From contig OZ038466.1 of assembly GCA_964036295.1 (NCBI GenBank), positions 26,171,997-26,235,996 of the forward strand: 64,000 bases of DNA, in the 5' to 3' direction. Every line of letters starts with the position of its first letter. Position 1 is the first letter of the stretch. Shown piece by piece: positions 51,214 through 62,272 of the stretch. The translations under genes and the position numbers were made by a program. Origin of the DNA: Plumapathes pennacea (taxonomy: Eukaryota > Cnidaria > Anthozoa > Antipatharia > Myriopathidae). The notes beneath the pieces were generated by a model. The model saw nothing but the letters and a program-made list of their open reading frames with translations, ran no database searches and had not been told where the DNA came from.

Positions 51214-54200
51214 TCACGAGTATCCAGAGGAGGTCGCATCTAAAAGAGGTCGTTTCTGCTCGGCACAGCTAAATCCACTATATTCACGAATTCCAAAAAT
51301 TTTCTTGGATCCTCTGATTATAGCAGTGATCAAGCGACACAACTGGGAAAAAAATGAAAACGTCCCGAGAACGCACAAGGCAACAGGAAGAAATCCTAGC
51401 AATGCAACTTCCACCCACTCCAGTGCTTCAAGGCCAACTTCATTCGGGCCAGCGGCTTCTACTCCTGCTGACATGAGCACAGCTTCTGCTAGGTTGAACG
51501 TAGCTATGACAACCAAAGCTAGCAGAGACACAGTCTCACAGACGTTGGCGCTCGTGTTATGATAAGGTCGCTTGGAAACGTGATGGAGAAGTATCAGTAC
51601 GCACGCGCAATCAAGAGACATCAGGCGAAACATCGGATCGGCGATAAAAGAATGCAGGCAAAGGAGCAGAAAACGTCGACCAATCAGGACGCTTTCCCAA
51701 TACACCGTTCCGTTGTCTTCTTTTGTTGGAGTCCTGAAGGGTTCGTAGAGTGTCTCCTTGATTTCTTCTCCACTTGAGCTGTCCTGCTGCATGGTGTTGT
51801 TTCCCCTGACATGTTGCACGGCCCAGCGAACCAGGAAAGGCAACGGCAGTACGCATGCTCCCAGGAACTCCTTGGCTGAGACTTTGTTCCTGTAGAGCGA
51901 CAACGAACCAAAGTACAACACCAAAATGAAAGGAGCCACAAAGACAACGATGTAGGCCATCAGCCCAATCTGCCACCATTGCCAGCATTGCTCGTTCCCA
52001 TCCAGAAATAGTCGCAATTCTGAGCCAATGGGAACGCAGTGTAAAAGAGACAGTGCAGTATCTGCCAGTCTTTCGTAGCCAAGCAACAGGATCTCCATGA
52101 GAACAGCTAGATAGAAGGTTAGGGATAGTTTCTTTAAACCACATATTTTGGTGAACACTTTGTGGATAAGAAATAGGACAACGGAGCAAGCCATCGTTGT
52201 AAAAACCCTTGAGCACATGAAGAGTTCCTTGGTGACAGCTGTTAAGCCCGGAAAAGGACACCCAACTTCCTCAGAGAAGTACTGTAACTCAAAATTAAAC
52301 AAGTTAAACCAGGCGGACAGGATGTTGACTTTGTAAAGTAAATGCTCAGGGCCTTTGAGTACCAACAGCTCAGCAATTTGGTAGAAGTAAAAAGTTATCT
52401 TCAGGTATCCCTCGTCAAAGTGTGTTTCTTGTAATTGGATGGCCTCACTCGCAGGACGTCTGAACCAAAATGTCTGACGCCAGAGAAACGACAAAAACCG
52501 TTGTCTAAACATCAATAATAGAACGAGCGCAATTGAGTAAGAAGCAGTGAAGACCCAAAACCAACGGTCTTGACATTCGCTTTCGACTCGGCACTTTGTA
52601 CTGAACAATTCCTCACTGTACATATGTTTACAAGCGCCGCACAATATCCCATTTCTGTGTCCAAAACAACCGTTGTAGTCAGAAACGTTAGAGGTGTTCT
52701 GGGGATGACAGTATTCCAAAGGACAGGGAACGAACGTCAAGATGGACGGACGTTTCTCGTAACCCCAGAAGTTAGGTTTGGCTTTGATACCATCCAGGCA
52801 AGTTGCTCCATAGGGACAAGGTTGACATTCTGATTGATTTGTCTTGAGCCCTGCTGAACGGCCGTTTTGAAGAGAGTAGGTCCTTATCGGACAGCTGTTG
52901 CAGAAAACCTTAAGAGTCGTCACGTTTTTTATGCAATGTTTGCCGTTTATAAAGATGCGCTGTGCGCGAGGCCAATAGACAAAGGTCAAAACGGTACCAA
53001 CTGGGCACTGTATCACAGTGGACGGATACAATTTAACGGAATCTTCTTTGCTTGCTGTTATCACGGGATAAAACGAATATGTTTCACTTGCGACGAAAAT
53101 GCTTTCTTTAATCACCAAGTTTCCTTTATTCATGGAAGAAATAAAGATCGGCCACCTGTTCATTCTAATCTTTGATGTGCTGTTTCTTGGTGGATTTCTG
53201 GGTTGTAAGAATAATCCATTTGTTATGTTCAGATTTCCGCGCCCTTCCCCGTGGTCTATCAACGCTCCTTCTGCAGCAAGGAAGTAGTTTTTAGTGAAAC
53301 TGCAGTTGAAGAAACTTGCATCCACATTAGTTAGGAAAACGATCCCAAAAGAAGCATTGTTCCCTGTAAAATGCGTGTTCCTGAACTGCACCTGGCCTGC
53401 CATCTTGTTGGACTGACATGGATACTCATCCTCACCGTTAACCACCATATACACAATGTAACCAGTTCTTGCATAGAAGTATGTGTTTTCGTTGTCTATG
53501 AACAAAGAGTCTTCTATTTTCATGTTCAGCTTTCGTTCCCTGGTAAAGTCGGATAGAAATAGTGCACTGCCTCTTATGGAGCTGAAACTCACGTTGGTAA
53601 TCAATATTTCATAGGAAATGTTCGCGTTATTCTTGCTTTTTTCTTGGAATTCCACGGCTGGGAGTTGCGTGCTCTCTTGGTGGACGCTCTCGTTAAAAAG
53701 GCAACTTTTTATTTCCACCGTCACATTCGCTGCACCTTGAACAGAGAATTCGAGTAAAAAACCAGCACTGTTATTTGAGAATAACAAATTCTCCAAGGTG
53801 ACGAACGATGGCTCTTTCATCACAGACTTCAAAATTAAGTGCAATGCCCTTCCGTTAGAGACAAACGTCGAGTTGCTGATTTGCATATCCAAAGACCCAT
53901 TTACCAGGACACCGTTAGATGTCGAGACAAACGACGAGTTCTGTATTCGCAAACATCCACCTCTCTGCGTATCGGACTTTACTTCGATGGCATAGGCGGG
54001 TTTCCTGGAGTAGTTTTCTTGGAAGAGGGTATTGCGAATTTGTATGAAAGTCAGTCCACGAGCGTTGTTCACAAACACCATTCCCTCCTGAGACTTAATA
54101 GGCTGTATGTGATTATTCTTAAACACGACACCTGAAATATCAACTGTAACAACTCCGATCTTGTGCCAATAGTACGTCTTCAGGATTGTCATGCAGTTGG

Positions 54201-55767
54201 TGTTGTTTTCAAAGACAGATATTTCCAAGAACAAAGTCATAATGGTGCCTGTCATGTTCAAAGGACTAAAGCAGTCCGAGAAAGTGCAGTTGAAGACGGA
54301 CACACTCCAGTTTCCAAAGAAACTTGTTCCACTTCCAGAAAATGCCAAATTATTCAAGCTGACGTTTAATACTTTGTCAGTTCCAGGTGACGAGAAGTGG
54401 AGGCCGTGATCACATGACAGGTAAGCTCGCGTGTGGAGACCAATAACGGACAGACTCTTGCTGATGAAACCCCCTCCGGTCCGTTCTCGCAAACCTGTGG
54501 GTTTTTCGCAGCCATACGGATGATCCTTACTCCCCTGCCCATCCAGGTAAATGAAGTCTCCATTGTGAGCGAGGTCAACCGTGTAGCGCAGGGTTCTGCA
54601 AGGGCTGGTCCAGGCGGAGCAGTTCGGGTTATCTCTGCCGTTTGTGCAAGAGACGTACCATTCACGCTGTGCAATTGCTGTAATTAAATCAAAAATGGGT
54701 TGAAAAAATACTTTACGAGTCACAAGAAATGAAAAAGAAAAGATGTGCATGTTCACCACCCAGAATCGCTTTCCTGAAGGGAAACTCTATCTAAAGAAAA
54801 TTCCGCGACGACTAAAACAGAGAACAACAGAGCTCTCACACTTCAGTCAGAGATCAAACTTCGGACCGCTTTAATTCTTTAGCTCAGTCCACACGTCGTT
54901 CCATGAAACAGGAACCACCATGTAATGTTATACGAATTCCAAAACGCTTAGTAAAATCGCAGGGATCTCGAAGTTGACGGATTTCTGGGATTTCTTGCGT
55001 CTTTTTAACGGTTTCTCAACAAAAAGAATTAACAGACAATTCTAACAATAGTCAATACTCCACAGGGAAATTCCCTTCTCCTTTGAGAAAAAAAGCTGTG
55101 AGACAATGGTACAAACATTTACATATTTTCGAAACCTGCCTTCCAGTGACTTTCACAACACAAACGATAAGCTACAATATCGCTTAACTTCCAGTGTAAG
55201 TGAACGCCACCTTCCACAGTTTGTTTCCTATATGATTTAATACAGGCATGGGGCAATACTCCACTTGAAGGTTTCTTGTGCATTATTATTAGAACTCTGC
55301 ACAAGTGACGTGCTTCAAGTAGCGAAAGCACAGAATTTTATGTAAAAAAAACTTGTCGTACGAGATCACACTGAACTATGTAGCAAACAGGACCAAGCAC
55401 ACTAATTTAACGTGATGGCTCAACTCTTAAAAGTAACTAGTGTTAATTTATTTCTTTTCTAGAAAACTTGCGGACAAATTGCTATCCTTATCACACCACA
55501 ATACTTGAGTATGAAGCAAAATACCCGAGTTCGGGCGACGAAAAGGAGCAAATAGGATAACCTCTAATCACTACATGCGTAAATTGGAAGGCTTATGCTT
55601 TTACAAGTATGCTTTACTAATACGACTATGCACCGAATAGGTAAAGAACTTCCTGTTGTCAATTTTCCCTTGTCATCATACATCACTTCATGCAGCACAT
55701 GAATACGGCTTGACCTACCTACTCCAACCAGAAGAAGAAAAACTCTACACCGTCTCAAAAGCGCCAT
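51214..55767 (-). CDS. Beta-helix / Cys-rich / polytopic membrane protein, paralog 1
   Basis: Exon 1 (55767-55719) encodes a signal peptide, MALLRRCRVFLLLVGVG; exon 2 (54677-51214) encodes the rest, total 1170 residues, phase 1 junction. After WYVSCTNGRDNPNCS, GDFIYLDGQG opens a region (about 45-570) of repeated short hydrophobic strands, FxNNT/FxxNxS turns and many N-glycosylation sites, as in right-handed parallel beta-helix proteins. A Cys-rich neck follows (CNSCPIRTYSL, CQPCPYGATCLDG, GILCGACKHMYSEE). From about 730 come eight or so membrane helices (WFWVFTASYSIALVLLLMF first), with a YWESVLIGRRFLLLCL block and SANVCETVSLLALVVIATFN. That pattern recalls the TRP-like membrane domain fused to beta-helices in protist proteins (from memory). 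Likely a large surface receptor or channel. No named family is claimed. Confidence 0.8.
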
Positions 55768-56285
55768 AGCACAACGAAGCTGCATCGCGCAATGCTTGTT
55801 TGAGAAAAATACTGAATGAAGAACCAGCGCGAAATTGTTACTTTCGCCACTGCTGGGGGTCTTCCAGTTGTATTCAGACATTCAATATTCATCCATTGTA
55901 TAAATAACAATCAAGTCCTATAAATACGAATATACATCAGCATATGAACAGGTTCGATGAATATATTGGAAGGGAAACGGGAAGTGGACACGCAAAGGTT
56001 GATTTTATTGTTTTGTTTCTCTTTTCGGTTCTATAACTTGTGTACCGTCGGAATTTCAGGGAAACACATCAATAACAAGTTTAAAACGATTTAGCAATGT
56101 AGAAAATATTTACATACGCTTCATAACAAAATAAATGTCCTGACATCTGACTAGTAAACATACTGGGACATCTGGCTGTTCAGTCAACTGATTAAAAGAT
56201 AGCATAAAGGAACAAGTGCCAAGTCATCACAGGAATTTTGTCACAAATCGGATTAACCGCTCCAATACGCTTCTCTATATTTCCC
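55768..56285. other. Spacer between beta-helix paralogs 1 and 2
   Basis: About 520 bp. From about 55930 it matches 50860-51210 (including ATAAATGTCCTGACATCTGA and CAAATCGGATTAACCGCTCC), marking the joint of the tandem duplication. It must include paralog 1's promoter and paralog 2's 3' UTR. Confidence 0.75.
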
Positions 56286-59200
56286 TCACGAGTATCCAGA
56301 GGAGATTGGATCTAAAAGAGGTCGTTTCTGCTCGGCATAGCTAAATCCACTATATTCACGAATTTCAAGAACTTTCTGGGATCTTCTGATCATAGCCGTG
56401 GTCAAGCGACACAACTGGGAAAAAAATGAAAACGTCCCGAGAACGCACAAGGCAACTGGAAGAAATCCGAGCAATGCAACTTCCACCCACTCCAGCGCTC
56501 CAAGGCCAACTTCATTCGGGCCAGCGGCTTCTACTCCTGCTGACATGAGCACAGCTTCTGCTAGGTTGAACGTAGCTATGGCAACCAAAGCTACCAGGGA
56601 CACAGTCTCACAGACGTTGGCGCTCATGCTACGATAAGGTCGCTTGAAAACGTGATGGAGAAGTATTAGTACGCACGCGCAATCAAGAGACATCAGGCGA
56701 AACATCGGATCGGCGATAAAAGAATGCAGGCAAAGGAGCAGAAAACGTCGACCAATCAGGACGCTTTCCCAATACACCGTTCCGTTGTCTTCTTCTGTTG
56801 GAGTCCTGAAGGGTTCGTAGAGTGTCTCCTTGATTTCTTCTCCACTTGAGCTGTCCTGCTGCATGGTGTTGTTTCCCCTGACATGTTGCGCGGCCCAGCG
56901 AACCAGGAAAGGCAACGGCAGTACGCATGCTCCCAGGAACTCCTTGGTTGAGACTTTGTTCCTGTAGAGCGACAACGAACCAAAGTACAACACCATAATG
57001 AAAGGAGCCACAAAGACAAGGATGTAGGCCATTAGTCCAATCTGCCACCATTGCCAGCATTGCTCGTTCCCGTCCAGGAAAAGTCGCAATTCTGAGCCAA
57101 TGGGAACGCAGTGTAAGAGAGACAGTGCGGTATCTGCCAATCTTTCGTAGCCTAGCAACAGGATCTCCATGAGAACAGCTAAAAATGCAGTTAGCGATGG
57201 TTTCTTTAAACCGCACATCTTGGCGATTATTTTGTGGATAAAAAAGATGACAACGGAGCAAGCCATCGTTGTAAAAACCCTTGAGCACATGAAGAGCTTC
57301 TTGGTGACAGCTGTCAAGCCTGGAAAAGGGCACCCAACTTCTTCAGAGAAGTACTGCAACTCAAAGTCGAACAGATTAAACCAGGCGGACAGGATGTTGA
57401 CTTTGGAAAGTAAATGCTCAGGGCCTTCGAGCACCAACAACTCAGCAATTTGGTAGAAGTAGAAAGTTATTTTCAGGTATCCCTCGTCAAAGTGTGTCTC
57501 TTGTAATTGGATGGCCTCACTCGCAGGACGTCTGAACCAAAATGTCTGACGCCAGAGAAACGACAGAAACCGTTGTCTGAAAACCAACAGCAAAACAAGT
57601 GCAATTGAGTAAGAAGCAGTGAAGACCCAAAACCAACGGTCTTGGCACTCGCTTTCGACTCTACACTTTGTACTGAACAATTCCTCACTGTACTCATCTT
57701 TACAAGCGCCGCACAATGTCCCAGTTCTGTGTCCATAACAACCGTTATAGCTAGAAACGTTAGGGCTGGTATGGGGATGACAGTATTCCAAAGGACATGG
57801 AACGAAAGTCAAGTTGAACGGACGCTTCTCATAGCCCCAGAAGTTCGGTTTGGCTTTAATACCATCAAGGCACGTTGCTCCATAGGGACAAGGGTGACAT
57901 TCTAATTGGTTTGTCTTGAGCCCTGCGGAATGGCCGTGTTGAAGAGAGTAGGTCCTTATCGGACAGCTGTTGCAGAAAACCTTAAAAGTCGTCACATTTT
58001 TAGTACAATGTTCGCTATTACCCAAGATGTCCTGAGGGCGACGCCATTGAATAAAGTTGAAAACAGTATTGACTGGGCATTGTATTCTGGTGGACGAATC
58101 CAAATCAACGGAATCTGATTTGGTCGCTGTTATCACTGGATAAAACGAATACGTTTCCCTCGCTACGAAGCTGCTTTCTTCAATCACCAAGTGTCCTTTA
58201 TTTATGGAAGAAATAAAGATTGGCCACCTGTTCTTTTTCATCTTTGATGTCATGTTCTTCGGTGGATTTTTGGGTTGTAAGAATTTTACGTTTCTTATAG
58301 TCAGATTTCCTCGACCTTCCCCGTGGTCTATTAGAGCTCCTTCTGCGGAGAGAAAGTAATTTTTCGTGAAATTGCAGTCGTCGAATCTGGCATCCACATT
58401 GCTTAGGAATACAATCCCAATAGAAGCATTGTTTCCTGTAAAATGCGTGTTCCTGAACTGCACCTGGCCTGCCATCTTGTTGGACTGACATGGATACTTA
58501 TCCTCACCGTCAACCATCATATACACGATGTAACCAGTTCTCGCATAGAAGTAGATATTTTCGTTGTCTGCGAACAGAGAGTTTTCTATTTTCATGTTCA
58601 GCTTTCGTTCCCTGGTAAAGTCGGATAGAAATAGTACACCGCCTCTAATGGAGCGGAAACTGACATTGGTTATCAATATTTCATAGGAAACATCCGAGCA
58701 ATGCTGGCAGTTGTCGCTTTTGTCTTGGAACTCCACGGCTGGGAGTTGCGTGCTCTCCTGGTGGACGCTCTCGTTAAACAGACAGTTTTTTATCTGCACC
58801 GTCACTTTTGCCTTTCGAAGAGAGAGTTGGAGAAAAAAACTAGCACGGTTATTTGAGAACAACGAATCTTCCAGAGTGACAAACGGTGACTCCGTGTTTG
58901 AAGAGTTGAGTATTAACCACAGTGCCCTTTCGTTAGAGACGAACGTCAAGTTGCTGAAGTTCATATTCAAACATCCATTTACCAGAACACCGTTGGATGT
59001 CGACACAAAGGACGAGTTCAGTATTCGCAGACTGCCAGCTTTCTTCTTGTCGGATTTTACATTGATGACATAGGCGGGTCTCCTGGAGTAGTTGTCTTGG
59101 AAGAGGGTATTGCGAATTTGTATGACCGTATTTCCATGGACGTTGTTTACAAATACCATTCCATTTTTATCTTTAGATTGTATGCTATTATTCTTAAACA

Positions 59201-60863
59201 CAACGCCTAAAATGTCTATCGAAACAAATCCATTTCCTTTTGCAGGCTTATTGATGTTCATGCAATTGGTGTTATTTTCAAAGGCAGACATTTCCAAGAC
59301 CAAAGTCAAAATGGTACCCGTCATGTTCAAGGGAGAGAAACATTTTGAGAAAGTGCAATTGAAAATGAACACGTTGCAGTCTCCTGTGAAATTTGTCCCT
59401 TTTCCAACAAAAGTCAAATAATTCAAAGTGACGTTTATCTTCTGACTTGGGGGTGACCTGAAGTGGAGGCCGTGATCACATGACAAGTAAGCTCGCGTGT
59501 GGAGACCAATAACGGACAGACTCTTGCTGATGAAACCCCTTCCGGTCCGTTCTCGCAAACCTGTGGGTTTTTCGCAGCCATACGGATGATCCTTACTCCC
59601 CTGCCCATCCAGGTAAATGAAGTCTCCATTGCCAGCGCGCCCAACCGTGTAGAGCAGGGTTTTGCAAGCTGTGGTGTAGTTAAAGCCACAGTTGTTGTAG
59701 TCCTTTCCAATCATCCAAGAAACGTACCAGTTGGACCCACGCTGTGCACTTGCTGTAATTGAATGAAACATGAGTTGAAAATATTAACTTTTACGAGTAA
59801 TAAGAAGTGGATAAGAAAAGAGGTGCAAGCTCACCGTGTGCAACTGCATTTCTTTCAAAAACTATCTGGAGAAAATTCCGCGATGACCGATATGGAGAAC
59901 AACGGAGTCCAAACTTCAAGCCTCTCATTCCCAGATCTCCGCACGTCGGTCTATGTGAACCGGAACCACCATGTGATGGAATACGAAATGCACAGCGCCA
60001 TACGTAAGCCGGAATCTGAATTAGGGTTGGATTACTAAATCTCTAGCGTCAATTAAACGGACTCTCGAGCAAAAACACGGCCGGACAAAAAGTGCCGGCA
60101 GACCGCATAAACACGTCAACTTACGAAATTTTATCTGGAATTGTGTAAACATGAGCCTAAACGAGCTGCTGCGAACCATCCGGTCGCGTTCAATTCTACC
60201 GTCATACAGAGTCCGCTAAATTTATATTACGTCAACTCCATAGGGAAATTCCCTGCTCATGGAACAATGGTAAGAACTACTTACACATAGAAACCTGTCT
60301 GTCAAAAACTTTCACAAATACGGAGGTGTAAGCGAACGAGGGTTTTCGCAACTTGTTTCCTATATGATATAGGCATGATATGGACGATAATCAGTAATAC
60401 GCCTGAAGGAGTTCTGTGTATTTTCAGAACTCTGTACAATGGGCACAATTCAAGTAACAAACCACAGAATTTAACGTAGAGAACTTGCCAGTCGCACAAT
60501 ATCGCATTTTATGCGCGATGGCTAAATTTTTCAAAATAGATCGTGCTGAAGGGTTTTTCTAGAAACCTTAAGAATTTGGCATAATTACGTTCCCACGCTG
60601 CAATACTTCCGGGTAGAACAAATGCCAGGTCGACAAAATGGAGGAAATAGGATAACTTCTGATCAATATATGTGATGATGGGAAGCCTTTGCATACGTTG
60701 CAATACAACTACGCTACCCAATCGGTAAAAGCTTCCCGTTGTCAAGTTTCATTTGTCGTTTTACCTGTTACTTTATGAAGCACATGAATTCTGACTTACC
60801 TACTCCAACCAGAAGAAAAGCAGCACACCACCCTAAAAGCACCAAATTACGAGGAAGCGGCAT
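56286..60863 (-). CDS. Beta-helix / Cys-rich / polytopic membrane protein, paralog 2
   Basis: Exon 1 (60863-60800) encodes a signal peptide, MPLPRNLVLLGWCAAFLLVG; exon 2 (59752-56286) gives a total of 1176 residues. Architecture is as in paralog 1: beta-helix ectodomain from GDFIYLDGQG, Cys-rich neck (CNSCPIRTYSL, CHPCPYGATCLDG, GTLCGACKDEYSEE), then about eight membrane helices and a cytosolic tail ending QKRPLLDPISSGYS. The first block (through AYLSCDHGLHF) and the membrane domain are nearly identical to paralog 1, whereas the middle of the ectodomain differs by many substitutions and a few small indels. The start exon was chosen by the signal peptide and matching phase. Confidence 0.8.
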
Positions 60864-62272
60864 CGCGCAGTGCTCGTTAGAGAACAAAACTGAAGGAAGA
60901 ACAAGAACGAAACTGTTACTTGCGCCACATCTGGCAGTTTACCAAGACTACCCAACCTATTATTCACCCATTGTACAAATTAACAATCGAGTCCTATAAA
61001 TACAAATCTACATTAGCGTATGAATAGGTTCGGTCCTCCGATGTTGAAACGAAGCTCAACGGGAAGCAGATTTTTTTTATTGTTTTGTTTCTCTTTACGT
61101 TTCTGTGACTTGAATTTACTTAAAGTGCTACTAAAACGAAAATAACGAAATGCCCAATCAACTGTAAACATATAGCTCAGCCTGTATAAAAAATCCGTGT
61201 GTCCTTTTTAAGGCTTTGAAACTAATATTTTTGTCCGTTTGTTTTGAACGCGAAAGTCGATATTTTTTACCGCGAAAGTGTGACAAGTTTGCTGTCAACT
61301 CAAATTATAATGCGCGTGACGTCACATAATGTGGCGCGCGGCAGAAGTAAGTGTAAAAGTGAAGAGATCGATAGTTTTTAGCCAGAAAACCACCGTGTTG
61401 CGACACGACGCGACGATTGTTCACATCCTATGACGTGACAATGGGTAAAACCGATTATTATTCTGCTGGCTCAAATTTTCGATTTTTGTCACAACTGTGT
61501 CACACTACACAGTGTTACAATGTTTCTTGAGTGGTCCCGCTTTAATCGTGAAAAAAAAAAACCCCTCTTGGCATTTTTGCTCAATTATCCAACGCATGTA
61601 TCCGACCGATACTGTCAAACCCTTGAGCATACTGTAGACCGAGACAAGTATGATAAGTAGTAACTTCTGACGTAATTTAAAACTGTATCTCAAATATATA
61701 TATCTGGAATGCCAAATAATAATCTGTGCCATACGGTACACTCCTGTAGCAACATCTACATCCACATTAAGCACTCTTTTAATATTGTTCGTCACTGTCT
61801 AATTCGTTAAGCCGCTCATAGTAACAATGCAAAATGTAAAATAAAGTATTCCATCGTATTATTCTACATCAATTCGAGTCTCAATGTTTAAGACCTCAAA
61901 TGAAGGTCTACACCGCTACCGCTAGAATGATTACACAACACTTCATGCTACTAAAAAGCATTACATTTCATGCAGACCCTTACAGTGTAGCACTAAGCCT
62001 ACTTAAATCTACTGAGTGGAATACAGTAAAAAGGTAGTTATTTAAATTCTAACAACATTTACTTTTATCTATAATTAATGACAAAATGGCGGACCAAAAC
62101 ATCATGATATATGCCCAGACATCTGGTTGTTCAATCAAGTAATAAGAGGCTGATTTAAACGAAAAAACAAAAAAACAAAAACAAAAACAAAAACAAAACA
62201 AAAGGCAGGGCATCGTCGGAGTTTGCGACATGATAAATCAATTGAGTTTCACTGTTGCACCTCATCCACAGC
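60864..62272. other. Spacer between beta-helix paralogs 2 and 3
   Basis: About 1.4 kb, longer than the first spacer. The start (about 61010-61110) still resembles the shared flank (TGAATAGGTTCGGTCC, then TTATTGTTTTGTTTCTCTTT), after which it holds unrelated AT-rich sequence and an AAAAAC microsatellite at about 62162-62203. No gene seen. Confidence 0.65.
62162..62203. repeat. (AAAAAC)n microsatellite
   Basis: About seven units of AAAAAC-like sequence just 3' of beta-helix paralog 3. Confidence 0.85.

Noticed and set aside
51611-52261. A 216-codon ORF in another frame of the same strand, found at equal length in all three beta-helix paralogs (also 56683-57333 and 62670-63320)
   Set aside because: It overlaps the conserved membrane domain. 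Equal length follows from near-identical DNA; it has no splice or start context of its own and no domain signal.
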